Shown here in pieces: positions 8,326-16,567 of a stretch of 64,000 nt of DNA (within the stretch, counting starts at the first letter, position 1; each line of letters begins with the position of its first letter). Source of the DNA: Brevibacterium moorei (GTDB lineage Bacteria; Actinomycetota; Actinomycetes; Actinomycetales; Brevibacteriaceae). The notes under the pieces are model-generated. The model was not told the DNA's origin, did not search any database, and saw only the letters and a program-made list of their open reading frames with translations. Where the stretch lies: the NCBI RefSeq assembly GCF_024580735.1, contig NZ_JANIJX010000004.1, positions 1 to 64,000 of the forward strand, read 5' to 3'. The position numbers were made by a program, and so were the translations under genes.

Positions 8326-8769
8326 CTAATCGCCGTGGGGCCGGCGGCGGTTCTGCTTGACCTCGGAGCGGCGTTTCTTGGCCGCCAGCCTGCGCCGCTT
8401 CGAACCCCTGGTCGGTTTGGTCGCACGCCGCACCACCGGCGGGATGAGAGCCTGCCGGATCAGGTCGGCCAGGCGCGCGCGGGCAACCGTTCGGTTCTGC
8501 CGCTGCGCCCGCTGATCCTGCACCTCGACGGTCAGAACGGTCCCGGCCAGGCGGGTCGACAGCCGGGTCATGACGCGGGCCCGCTGCTCATCGTCGAGCG
8601 CCGAGGTCGTCGCCAGGTCGAGGCTCAGCTGGACCCGTGAATCGGCGGTATTGACACCCTGTCCGCCGGGTCCGGACGAATGAGTGAAACGTTCGAGCAG
8701 CTCGGCAGCGGGCACCACCAGACCGGCGGGGGCGCCCGGCCCAGGCAGAATCCTCAAGTCCTCAGCCAC
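8326..8769 (-). CDS. arfB: Peptidyl-tRNA hydrolase ArfB (ribosome rescue)
   Basis: 147-residue class I release-factor-like protein. It has the GGQ catalytic motif in the conserved setting SSGPGGQGVNTADSRVQL (about residues 31-48), no stop-codon recognition domain, and a basic C-terminal tail (RGSKRRRLAAKKRRSEVKQN) that in ArfB/ICT1 inserts into the empty mRNA channel of stalled ribosomes. It hydrolyses peptidyl-tRNA on non-stop complexes, a backup to trans-translation. Length matches the family (about 140). Single gene. Confidence 0.93.
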   Translation of the reverse strand: MAEDLRILPGPGAPAGLVVPAAELLERFTHSSGPGGQGVNTADSRVQLSLDLATTSALDDEQRARVMTRLSTRLAGTVLTVEVQDQRAQRQNRTVARARLADLIRQALIPPVVRRATKPTRGSKRRRLAAKKRRSEVKQNRRRPHGD

Positions 8770-8961
8770 AGGTAACCCGGTTCTGATCGTCTACCGTGGC
8801 CTCCGGCTGCGTGCCTGCCAGACCGTCTGTGTCGCCCCGCTCCACTGGTCCTAACCGCACATCACCCATAGGCAGAATGCTAATGGCATGGAATACTTGG
8901 ACTCCACTATCCACTGCACGATGCCACGGTGGCGTAGGGCCGGTGTGGCCGAGGAGGAGCC

Positions 8962-9378
8962 ATGACACGCTCGCTTGCAACCTATATCGCATTGCCTGGG
9001 ACCACCGCGCAGGCAATGGAACACTGGCACGAGGTCTTCGGCGGTGAGCTGATGATCCTGCGCTACGGTGACACCTCACTCGAGGGAATGCCCTTCGAAC
9101 CCGATCCCCAGGCCGTCGCCCATGCGACCCTGGACCTGCCGGGCGGCAGCATCGCCGGCGGCGACGCAATGGACACCGAGGGGGACTATCCGGTCCGGGA
9201 CACCGCGTATTCGCTGCTGTACACGACCGACACCCCGGATGAGGCCCGGGAACTGATCGGCAAACTCGTCGCCGGGGGCGGGCAGGAGGGGATGGCATTC
9301 GAGCAGGCACCCTGGGGCGGCTGGTACGGACAGGTGTTCGACCGCTTCGGAGTCATGTGGGCCTTCTCCTGCGAATGA
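8962..9378 (+). CDS. VOC family protein (PhnB-like)
   Basis: 138 residues with the two-module VOC fold typical of PhnB / 3-demethylubiquinone-methyltransferase-like proteins: N-terminal YIALPGTTAQAMEHWHEVFGGELM, central GDAM turn, C-terminal WGGWYGQVFDRFGVMWAFS. GAGGAGGAG lies a few bases upstream of the ATG. Members of this family are annotated as glyoxalase or bleomycin-resistance-like, but the PhnB subgroup has no established activity. Stands alone upstream of the SDR-like gene in the same direction (119 bp gap). Confidence 0.8.
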   Translation: MTRSLATYIALPGTTAQAMEHWHEVFGGELMILRYGDTSLEGMPFEPDPQAVAHATLDLPGGSIAGGDAMDTEGDYPVRDTAYSLLYTTDTPDEARELIGKLVAGGGQEGMAFEQAPWGGWYGQVFDRFGVMWAFSCE

Positions 9379-9496
9379 CGGTGCGGGCGGATGCGGCCGT
9401 CCGGCCGGTTTGGAGTCGTATCGGGCCGCCAGACGTGTCCGACTCACGGCGTAGGGTGAATGGGGTACACCCATCAGCGAGAGCCGGGAGGCGAAG

Positions 9497-10183
9497 ATGA
9501 CAGACGAAAAGCGCGTGGTGATCCTGGGCGGACACGGCAAGGTCGCCCTACTGGCCGCACCCAGGCTGGTCTCGGCCGGGTACCGGGTCGACTCCGTGAT
9601 CCGCAATCCGGCCCAGGCCACAGACGTGGAGGCAGCAGGCGGGAATCCCGTGGTGCTCGATATCGAAAACGCCTCGGTCGATCAGCTGGCCGAACTGTTC
9701 GCCGGGGCCGCGGCGATCGTGTTCTCCGCCGGTGCGGGCGGCGGTAGCCCGGCCCGCACGGAGGCCGTGGACCATGTGGCGGCCGTCCGGGCAATGGACG
9801 CGGCAGCTCAAGCGGGAGTCGAGCGATTCGTCATCGTGTCCTATGCGACGGTGGGCATCGATCTGGACCGGGTCGATCCGGCGGACTCCTTCTATCCGTA
9901 CGTCGTGGCCAAGCACGCGGCGGACGCCCACCTGCGGGACACGGACCTGGACTACACGATCCTGGGGCCCGGCCTACTCACTCTGAGCCCGGCCACCGGA
10001 TCGGTGACCATCGCGGACGCCAACGGCGATATCGCCGGGCGCAAGCCCACCCGCGAGGAGTCCGTGACGTCTCGCGATACCGTCGCCGCGGTTATCGCCC
10101 ATGTGATCGCCACCGGCTCCGGTTCCAGGGCGACTGTCAACTTCTATGAGGGATCGACCCCGATCGCCGAGGCCATCGGCTGA
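9497..10183 (+). CDS. NAD(P)-binding protein, atypical SDR (NmrA/YwnB type)
   Basis: 228 residues. The Rossmann motif is GGHGKVA at residues 11-17, followed by DIENASVDQL and the second-strand patterns of atypical short-chain dehydrogenases. YPYVVAKHAAD near residue 135 contains a YxxxK-like arrangement. GGAGG stands before the ATG. Such proteins reduce or simply bind dinucleotides and often act in stress responses; no substrate can be named. Confidence 0.8.
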   Translation: MTDEKRVVILGGHGKVALLAAPRLVSAGYRVDSVIRNPAQATDVEAAGGNPVVLDIENASVDQLAELFAGAAAIVFSAGAGGGSPARTEAVDHVAAVRAMDAAAQAGVERFVIVSYATVGIDLDRVDPADSFYPYVVAKHAADAHLRDTDLDYTILGPGLLTLSPATGSVTIADANGDIAGRKPTREESVTSRDTVAAVIAHVIATGSGSRATVNFYEGSTPIAEAIG

Positions 10184-10267
10184 GTCCTCGGCGGCCCCGT
10201 CCCCGGAGCAGGGTCCACGCCCGGTCCCGGAGCGGGTCCCCGGGGCTCCCGGTGGGGGAGCGCCGGG

Positions 10268-11281
10268 TCACCGCCACTGATCCATCGCGCCCCAGAACTC
10301 GTCGCGCAGTTCGTACCTGGCCCAGAACGGCACATCGTAGACGCCACTGGCATTGGCCAGGTCGTTGAGCAGCAGGCGGTCGAGTTCCGGGGGCACGGTG
10401 GGCTTGTCGTGCATGAGCTGGCGCACCTCGGTCTCGGTCGCGGTGTCCAACCAGACCTTGGCGGTCAGCCGGGCGACCTCCTGGATCTGCTCGAGCGGAA
10501 TGGACCCGTGACCGCCGTGCTCGATCACACCACCGTCGGAGGAATACGCCAGCACGGAGGTCGGCGCCATCTGCGCGGCCTGTGCCGCCTTCGCCTGGGC
10601 CTGTGCCTGCCGTTCGGCGATCATCGCGGGGGTGGGCCGTTTGGCCAGGTCCTTGGGACTGGGCGATGACGGAGTCGAGCTGGTGGAATCGGGATCCAGC
10701 GCCGCCTCGAGTGCTTCGCCGGGTTCCTTATCGGCCAACCTGCGTTGGGCCCCCGTGGCGATCGTCTTCGGGTCGATCGTCAGCACGCCGTCGGACACCA
10801 GCGACAGGTTGTAGGCCACACCCAGGGCTCGTTCCACATTGTCCGGTTTGGGAATACCGATGACCTTGACCTGTAGACCCAGATCCTGAGCGTCCTCGAC
10901 TGCCTCCGACAGGTCGTCGTCTCCCGATACGATATACGCGGTCTGCACCGTCCGATTGACGGCCATCGACACCAGATCAAGGCCCAGGCGCAGATCGACG
11001 CCCTTCTGCTCACCATAGGGGTTGATCCGCCCCATCCGCAGTTTCACACCCGGCAGCTGTCCGATGTGCTGCTGGTGATGGTCGGGGATCCCGTCCTTTG
11101 CACCGTCATACCATGTCACCCGCAGTAATTCGCCTCCGCAGTCGAAGTGCGCCTGCTCCACCAGCTTCTGAATCAAATACGATTCGTGGACCTTCACGGC
11201 CGCACGATTCGACGAACCGGTAATGTTCGTAGCCAACCCCGAGTAGAAATAACCTGCATCGACAAGAATCGCATATCTCAT
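10268..11281 (-). CDS. NYN-domain (LabA/PIN-like) ribonuclease candidate
   Basis: 337 residues. The first 170 form a NYN domain: starts MRYAILVDAGYFY with the first acidic residue, followed by TWYDGAKD, QKGVDLRLGLD and the SGDDDLSEAVEDA motif, the acidic cluster for metal-dependent RNA cleavage. A Ser/Pro- and Ala/Gln-rich linker (about 195-245) leads to a C-terminal helical region (about 255-337). Proteins of this type bind or cut RNA, but the target is unknown. The -10 box TAGTAT lies exactly 6 bp before the ATG, so the mRNA is probably leaderless. Confidence 0.82.
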   Translation of the reverse strand: MRYAILVDAGYFYSGLATNITGSSNRAAVKVHESYLIQKLVEQAHFDCGGELLRVTWYDGAKDGIPDHHQQHIGQLPGVKLRMGRINPYGEQKGVDLRLGLDLVSMAVNRTVQTAYIVSGDDDLSEAVEDAQDLGLQVKVIGIPKPDNVERALGVAYNLSLVSDGVLTIDPKTIATGAQRRLADKEPGEALEAALDPDSTSSTPSSPSPKDLAKRPTPAMIAERQAQAQAKAAQAAQMAPTSVLAYSSDGGVIEHGGHGSIPLEQIQEVARLTAKVWLDTATETEVRQLMHDKPTVPPELDRLLLNDLANASGVYDVPFWARYELRDEFWGAMDQWR

Positions 11282-11342
11282 ACTGTGATACTACGGGGCC
11301 AAGCTGGCAGCGGGGTGAAACGACCGGTTGCGGAACAGGGTT

Positions 11343-12140
11343 TCAGCCCTGCGCCGCACGGGTGTGCAGCCCGTCGAGTTCGCGCACCAGCCGGGACCTG
11401 CCCTCCTCATCGAAGAATCCGGTCCGCAGCTGTTCGTTCAACCCTCCGGGCGTTTCATGATCGCGCACGAGTTCGGCCATATCGCGGCTGGAATCCGACA
11501 GGGCCGGGGCCAATCCCGCGAAGGTAGCGCGGATGAAGGGCTCGGCCACCTGTGGGGGTACCCCCTGCTGAGCCGTCCAGACCGCCACCTGTCGGATGTA
11601 CTCCAGGGCTCCGGTGACCGCCCCGGTGGCTGCGGAGAACACCGAGAGCTGGGCTTCATCGGCCACGACCAGGGCACCGCCGAGCAGATCGAACAGACCA
11701 TTGGAGACAGGATGCTCGGGCCACACCACCGTCAGCCCTGCGCGGTGGGACACCGGTGGCATCGGAATCGCCCGGACCACCTCCACGCCACCGCCCGCGG
11801 CAGCCGCGACCTCGGCTGCCGAGACTCCGGCCAGCACACTGATGATGAGCGTGTCCGCACCGAAGTTCAGTTCGGCGATGGCCTCGTGCAGCTGGTCGGG
11901 CCGCACCGCCAGGACAATGGTTCCAGCGGCCTCGACGACCGCCTGGTTGTCGGCGGCCACGGACACCTGCGGATAGCGCTTGGCCAGCTCGGCCGAGGTC
12001 TCCCGCGACCTGGGGGAGAGTACGATCGCGGGCGCCCCCGGCCCTCCGGCCAGGCCCTCGACCATGGCCCGGGCGATCTCGCCCACGCCGATGAAGCCGA
12101 TCGTGTCCCCGTCGCCCAGTGCCGTCTTCCGAGTCGTCAT
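11343..12140 (-). CDS. Pyrroline-5-carboxylate reductase-like protein
   Basis: 265 residues with a ProC-like fold: N-terminal NAD(P)-binding motif GFIGVGEIARAMVEGL, then AVRPDQL and ISVLAGVSAAE typical of P5CR, and C-terminal HETPGGLNEQ at the place of the canonical T-PGGTT motif. The conserved R-MPN-P segment is replaced by RAIPMPPVSHRAG. These changes place it in the ProC-like side group often annotated only as NAD(P)-binding; proline synthesis is therefore uncertain. It lies 40 bp downstream of trpEG in the same direction and could be co-transcribed with it. Confidence 0.75.
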   Translation of the reverse strand: MTTRKTALGDGDTIGFIGVGEIARAMVEGLAGGPGAPAIVLSPRSRETSAELAKRYPQVSVAADNQAVVEAAGTIVLAVRPDQLHEAIAELNFGADTLIISVLAGVSAAEVAAAAGGGVEVVRAIPMPPVSHRAGLTVVWPEHPVSNGLFDLLGGALVVADEAQLSVFSAATGAVTGALEYIRQVAVWTAQQGVPPQVAEPFIRATFAGLAPALSDSSRDMAELVRDHETPGGLNEQLRTGFFDEEGRSRLVRELDGLHTRAAQG

Positions 12141-12180
12141 CCTGTCCTCCTGAGTCGTGTGTCCGATGTCGGGTTCCAGC

Positions 12181-14175
12181 CTAACGAACCGCGGGTGCCA
12201 CCGGGGCGGATTCCGATCTGGGCTTGGAGTGTCCCAGCGCCTGGGCGACCAGCCGGGTCAGCGTCGTCAAGCCGTCCGTGGACAGCACGGACTCCAGATG
12301 CCCCTGGACCGAGGCGAAGCCCGGCCCGCGCAGTGCCGCGACCACCCCTGTCACCGGATCGGCCGCGACCTCGGCTCCCCCGGCGTGCAGGGTGCCGGGA
12401 GCAACCCGGGCCGCGAAGGTGTTGTAGAACCCGATTCGGGCGTCGGCGCCGAACACCGGCACACTCAGCTGTACGCCCTGATGCGGTTCGTCCAGGGCCC
12501 GCAGGTCCAGGCCGCACTCGAGCGCCAGCAGTTGATGGCTCAGGCACACCGCCAGCAGGGGCCGCCCTGCCGCCCGACGATGAACGATCAGCTGACGCAT
12601 CTGCGCGATCCGCGGATCGGTCCGATTCCGCGGATCGCCGGGGCCGGGGCCTGCGACGAGCAGGTCGGCGGAGGTGATCCTGGCCTCGGTCACCGCATCC
12701 CAGGCGACGACCTCGACGTCCAACCCCAAATGGCGCAGCTGATGGGCCAACATGGTCGAGAACCGATCCTCGGCGTCGACCACCACCGCGGTGAAACCCG
12801 TGAAGGGCGCCCGCAGGGCCTTGCGCGTGCTCAGAGCTGGTTGACGTTGCAACCAGAAGGCCGCCAGTCGGGAATTCCGGGCGTGCAGCAGGGCCTCGAC
12901 TTCGGTGCTGGAGAGTTCCCCGGGTGCCGTTGAGCCGGCGGGCGGAGCACTGGGTTCGGCCGAGGGGGCCGCCGTGGCTCCGATCGGCGCGGTCGCGATG
13001 TCCACGCCGATCGCGCGCAGCAGGCCGGAGACCTTCGCCGCCGTCTCCGCGGCCTCGCTCAGGGGATCGGAGTGCCGGACCAAGGTGGCCCCTGCGGAGA
13101 CGCTCATCATGCCATCGCGCAGATATGCGGTGCGGATCAGGATTGGCGCATCCAGCTCATGGCCGCCGGCGGCCTCCGGGCTGAACAGGGCCGCAACCCC
13201 GGAATAGTAGCCACGGGGCGAGGTTTCGTAGCGGGCGATGACCGAGCAGGCGTTCTGCATCGGCGAGCCCGTCACCGTCGGGGCGAACATCGTCTGGCGC
13301 AGGACTCGGCGCGGATCTTCCTGCGAGGCGCCGCGCAGTACGTACTCGGTATGGGTCAGCCGGGACATCCGCTTGAGCCGGGGCCCGCTGATCCGCCCAC
13401 CGGACGAACACACCTGAGACATCATCTTCATCTCCTCGTCGACGACCATGAACAGCTCCTCGGTCTCCTTCGTCGAGTTGAGGAATTCGGCGAAGGCCGC
13501 GGGGTCGGGTCGGCCGTTCACATGCCGGAACGTCCCGGAGATCGGGTTCATCGTCACCGCGCCGCCGCGGGCCACGACATGGGCCTCGGGGCTGGCGCCC
13601 ACGGCCACCAGATCGCCCAGCACGATGGCGAAGGTCCAGTAGGCCCCGCGCTCGCGTTCCAATAGGGCACGGAACCAGGCGAGCGCAGTGGTCCTCGGGT
13701 CGGCGTCGACGCGCCCGGTGAAATCACGCCGGATGACGAAGTTCGCCCCTGCGCCGGTGCCGATCTCCCGGTCGATGACCTGCCGGGCGATCCGCGCGTA
13801 CTCCTCATCCGATGTGGTGAAGCCCGCGTCGTGTACGCGCGGCAGCTGTTTGGGCAGGGCGTCCAGGGTCTGTGCCAGCGGCAGGCTTGAGTGCTCGTCG
13901 ACCAGCAGACAGCGCAGGGGTGCGCCGTCGTCGAGTGCGGCGTATCCGCGCTCGCGGATCCGGTTGAACGGCACCATCGCCAGGACCTCGCGGGCGCTTC
14001 CCGCGTCATCGTGCAGGGGGATGTCGGCCAACTGCTGCACATCGGCGATGGTGCCGGTCAGGAGTTCGACGCCGTTGCCGCGGGAGATGAGGGCGAAGGG
14101 AGTGGTCGCGCTGCGCAGCGCCGTGATGCGCTGGAGGGGAGTGGGAGTGTCAGCGGGTGCGGGACTGGGGTTCAA
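12181..14175 (-). CDS. trpEG: Fused anthranilate synthase TrpE-TrpG
   Basis: 664-residue fusion. Residues 1-430 are the chorismate-binding TrpE half (MNPISGTFRHVNG, EMKMMSQVCSSGGRISGP, VTGSPMQNACSVIARYE, GYYSGVAALFS, IRTAYLRDG). After a Pro/Ser/Ala linker, residues 465-660 are a class I glutamine amidotransferase with the nucleophile Cys in LLAVCLSHQLLALECG and oxyanion GPGPGDP; the C-terminal part has the usual His region. The enzyme makes anthranilate from chorismate and glutamine, the first step of tryptophan synthesis. PhzE-type (ADIC) enzymes share this fusion, but the trp attenuator directly upstream argues strongly for TrpEG. No other trp gene is adjacent. Confidence 0.92.
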   Translation of the reverse strand: MNPSPAPADTPTPLQRITALRSATTPFALISRGNGVELLTGTIADVQQLADIPLHDDAGSAREVLAMVPFNRIRERGYAALDDGAPLRCLLVDEHSSLPLAQTLDALPKQLPRVHDAGFTTSDEEYARIARQVIDREIGTGAGANFVIRRDFTGRVDADPRTTALAWFRALLERERGAYWTFAIVLGDLVAVGASPEAHVVARGGAVTMNPISGTFRHVNGRPDPAAFAEFLNSTKETEELFMVVDEEMKMMSQVCSSGGRISGPRLKRMSRLTHTEYVLRGASQEDPRRVLRQTMFAPTVTGSPMQNACSVIARYETSPRGYYSGVAALFSPEAAGGHELDAPILIRTAYLRDGMMSVSAGATLVRHSDPLSEAAETAAKVSGLLRAIGVDIATAPIGATAAPSAEPSAPPAGSTAPGELSSTEVEALLHARNSRLAAFWLQRQPALSTRKALRAPFTGFTAVVVDAEDRFSTMLAHQLRHLGLDVEVVAWDAVTEARITSADLLVAGPGPGDPRNRTDPRIAQMRQLIVHRRAAGRPLLAVCLSHQLLALECGLDLRALDEPHQGVQLSVPVFGADARIGFYNTFAARVAPGTLHAGGAEVAADPVTGVVAALRGPGFASVQGHLESVLSTDGLTTLTRLVAQALGHSKPRSESAPVAPAVR

Positions 14176-14223
14176 GGGTGCCTCCGGGAGGTCGGGCTCC
14201 GTGGGCGATCCCCGAACGGGAAA

Positions 14224-14251
14224 CGAAAAAGACCGCCACGACGGGGCGGTC
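14224..14251 (-). terminator. trp attenuator terminator hairpin
   Basis: In the trpEG leader the RNA has a 7-bp GC stem GACCGCC / GGCGGTC followed by UUUUU, a classical intrinsic terminator, ending 50 nt before the trpEG start. The upstream strand CCGCC can instead pair with GGCGG just after the leader-peptide stop (14270-14280 region), forming the antiterminator, and that segment can in turn pair with GGCCCGCC overlapping the Trp codons. All three alternative pairings are visible. Confidence 0.88.
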
Positions 14252-14280
14252 TGGATTCGAGTACGCGAATGGGCCGCCGG

Positions 14281-14325
14281 TCAGGCGGGCCACCAGTTGT
14301 TCTGCAGAGTCTGTTTCGCGTGCAC
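14281..14325 (-). CDS. trpL: trp leader peptide (attenuation)
   Basis: Fourteen-codon open frame GTG...TGA encoding VHAKQTLQNNWWPA with tandem Trp codons (TGG TGG) three and four codons before the stop. It is followed at once by mutually exclusive hairpins and the intrinsic terminator, then trpEG. Ribosome stalling at the Trp codons when charged tRNA-Trp is scarce would favour the antiterminator and let transcription reach trpEG. There is no ribosome site; a -10 box TATGTT ends 6 bp before the GTG, so translation probably starts at the very 5' end of the mRNA. Confidence 0.9.
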   Translation of the reverse strand: MHAKQTLQNNWWPA

Positions 14326-14337
14326 GGGACCAACATA
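14326..14337 (-). promoter_or_regulatory. trp promoter -10 box
   Basis: TATGTT at 14337-14332 is 6 bp upstream of the GTG of the leader peptide, placing the transcription start at the start codon. No good -35 box is evident. Confidence 0.55.
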
Positions 14338-14378
14338 GCACGCCCGCCGGTCCGGCCGCACGCCCTGCGGGCGTGGAC

Positions 14379-15179
14379 TCAGCTCTGTCGCAGGGACCGG
14401 GTGCCGGCGCGGTCCACGTCATCGCGCAGCACGCCGGGCCAATAGGACACTCCCTCGGGCGAGCTGACGACCTCCAAGGTGGCGTGGGGGAGGACCTCGA
14501 CCAGGGTTGCGGCGGTACTGACCGGGTGGCCGGGATCGTGGGTCCAGGCCAGAATCGTCACGGGAATGCCGATCGTGGCGATGAGCAGGGGAGCGGGTAG
14601 ATCGGACAGTGCGGCTCCGCGCAGTGCCGAGGGCAGCAGTGTGGCGGGGATGTCCGGCGGGCTGGGCGGCTGTCCGACAGTGGCCGGGGGCGGCACCACG
14701 TCCCGATCGGCCGCCATGAATGGCGCAAGACCGCCGGCGGTGACGAGTTCGGCTGATTCGCGGTAGCGGCGGGCCTGTGGGACGCGGGTCTCCCAGGCGG
14801 TGGGCGGGAGCATGAGGGTCAGCCCGGAGAACCTGCCGGGATCGGCCAGGGCCGCGTGCAGCAGAGTGCCGGCGCCCATCGAGGGCCCGACCCCGTGGAC
14901 GCGCTCGCCGGGGAAGACGGCGTCGAGTAGGGCGAGCAGGTCCTCGGCCAGGACCGACCAGCGGTAGTCGGCGGGCTCTGTGCGCCCGGTGGAGCGGCCA
15001 TGGGCCCTGGCGTCGTAGCGCAATAAGCGGGTGCCGTTGAGTCCTCGCCCCAGGTCCAGTCCCATCAGCCTGTCGCGCGACCGGCTGGAGGTCAGGCCGT
15101 GCAATTGCACCACGGGGTGGCCGCCCTCATCGCTGATCTCGTAGTCGAGCTGGGCGCCGGGGACGGTGAACCTGGGCAT
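14379..15179 (-). CDS. Alpha/beta-fold hydrolase
   Basis: 266 residues from the ATG at 15179, which has AGGAGC upstream; an earlier ATG (15239) would overlap the divergent promoter. Oxyanion region QLHGLTSS, nucleophile elbow GVGPSMGAG (GxSxG) and an acid candidate in WTHDPGHPV are present. The usual C-terminal catalytic His is not evident at the expected place (EVVSSPEGVSYWPG); the only near candidate is in DPGHPVS. It may thus be an altered hydrolase. It is divergent from the condensation-domain gene with 62 bp between the starts. Confidence 0.75.
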   Translation of the reverse strand: MPRFTVPGAQLDYEISDEGGHPVVQLHGLTSSRSRDRLMGLDLGRGLNGTRLLRYDARAHGRSTGRTEPADYRWSVLAEDLLALLDAVFPGERVHGVGPSMGAGTLLHAALADPGRFSGLTLMLPPTAWETRVPQARRYRESAELVTAGGLAPFMAADRDVVPPPATVGQPPSPPDIPATLLPSALRGAALSDLPAPLLIATIGIPVTILAWTHDPGHPVSTAATLVEVLPHATLEVVSSPEGVSYWPGVLRDDVDRAGTRSLRQS

Positions 15180-15229
15180 GGGCTGCTCCTGGGGTGATGG
15201 GCTTGGGACTCGAATGCCTATATGTGACC

Positions 15230-15241
15230 TAGAATACATTT
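15230..15241 (+). promoter_or_regulatory. Leaderless promoter of the condensation-domain gene
   Basis: A near-consensus -10 box TAGAAT (15230-15235) is followed by 6 bases and then the ATG at 15242, so transcription is predicted to begin at the start codon. No ribosome site is present. Confidence 0.7.
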
Positions 15242-16567
15242 ATGAGGCTGAGCAACATCACCTGGCTGCGTCTGCCGTTCGGCCGCGTGTTCGGCTACGA
15301 CGTCAGTGTCTCCGAACCCGGCGAAGAGCTGCCGGTGTCCTTCGACCAGGCGCGCCATGTGGGCGAGGGGGATCGGCCCGGGTCGTGGATGGCCCTGAGC
15401 TTCACCCTGCCCGCACCCTGTGATCGCGCAGCACTGGCCGCCGCCTGGCTCAAGGTCATCGCCAGGCACGGGACCCTGCGCTCGGTCTTCACCCCGGGCC
15501 CCGACGGCCCGGAATTGCACCGGGTTCAGGTGGGTCCCGGGGGCTGGGCGGAACACCCCGTGGGACCCGGGCAGGCCGTCAACGAGGCGCTGGGCCGGGT
15601 GTTCGACGACTATTGCCGGCCCTACAGCCGACCCTCCCACCGGCTGTGCGTGGTGGAGACCGCCACAGCGCCGACCGTGGTCATCGCGGCCGATCATGCG
15701 CATGTGGACATGTGGTCGATGCTCGTCATCGTCCGCGACCTGCTGACGGCGCTGTCTGCGACCGAGGCCGCGCGCGGGTTCGGGGAACCGGGGGACGTCG
15801 TGCGGCCGCGGGGCGCACTGCCCGAGGAGTTCGCCGCGCACACCAGGGCACTGGCGCAGCGCCGGCCCGCCCCGGCCGGGGTCCGCCGCCGGTGGGCGCA
15901 GATCCTGCACGCCGGCGGCGATGCGATGCCGACCTTCCCCCTGCCGTTGGACGCGGCACAGCCGGGCCCCGAACGTGTCGAGGTGCGCGATGTGCTCGAC
16001 CGGGAGCAGGCCGCCGCCCTCTCGGAAAGGGCCCGTGCCGAGGGCGTGTCCACCCTGGCCCTGGTCATCGCGGCCATGGCGCAGGTGACGCGGGAGCTGG
16101 CGGACAGGCCGTTGCGCGCGGTGTTCCCGGTGCACAGCCGCTATGAGGAGCGCTGGCACGACTCGGTGGGCTGGTTCATCACGAATTCCGTCATCGAGGT
16201 GCCGGGAACCGACCCCCTTTCGGCAGCCGCCGCGCTGAAAGAGGCGATCGGCCTGGGCTCGCATCCGCTGGCGGAGGTCCTGGCGCCGTTCGGCGGCATG
16301 CCCCGGACTCCGGAGATGTTCGCCATCAGCTGGCTCGACCTGCGCCGGTTGCCCGTGCGGATCGACTCGGTGGGACTGGACGCCCAGTATGTCAGTGCCA
16401 GGGTCTCGACCGACGGCGTCATGCTGTGGTTCATCGTCGACGACCAGGGGCTGCACCTGCGCTGCCGGTACCCGGACACACTGCGAGCCAGGCACCATGT
16501 GGGCACCTGGCTCGATCGAGTGGTTGAGGAACTGCGAACGCTCAGCGCACGCCCTGCATCAGCTTGA
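15242..16567 (+). CDS. Stand-alone condensation-domain acyltransferase-like protein
   Basis: 441 residues resembling one free NRPS condensation domain or a PapA-type acyltransferase. Start SFTLPAPCDRAALAAAWLKVIARHGTLR is the usual N-terminal helix with the RH-LR pattern. The active-site motif appears as DHAHVDMWSM (HxxxD, about residue 145). A C-terminal latch region has VGWFITNSVIEV in place of the usual floor loop. No carrier protein, adenylation domain or thioesterase lies nearby, so substrates are unknown; family members join an acyl or peptidyl thioester to an amine or alcohol. The 3' end overlaps the convergent peptide transporter gene by 26 bp. Confidence 0.75.
   Translation: MRLSNITWLRLPFGRVFGYDVSVSEPGEELPVSFDQARHVGEGDRPGSWMALSFTLPAPCDRAALAAAWLKVIARHGTLRSVFTPGPDGPELHRVQVGPGGWAEHPVGPGQAVNEALGRVFDDYCRPYSRPSHRLCVVETATAPTVVIAADHAHVDMWSMLVIVRDLLTALSATEAARGFGEPGDVVRPRGALPEEFAAHTRALAQRRPAPAGVRRRWAQILHAGGDAMPTFPLPLDAAQPGPERVEVRDVLDREQAAALSERARAEGVSTLALVIAAMAQVTRELADRPLRAVFPVHSRYEERWHDSVGWFITNSVIEVPGTDPLSAAAALKEAIGLGSHPLAEVLAPFGGMPRTPEMFAISWLDLRRLPVRIDSVGLDAQYVSARVSTDGVMLWFIVDDQGLHLRCRYPDTLRARHHVGTWLDRVVEELRTLSARPASA

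Noticed and set aside
8198-8329. Short plus-strand frame with an in-frame stop (MSRMHDEV... and MDADAFSAW...)
   Set aside because: Too short, no ribosome site and no recognised family; kept only as a low-confidence note.
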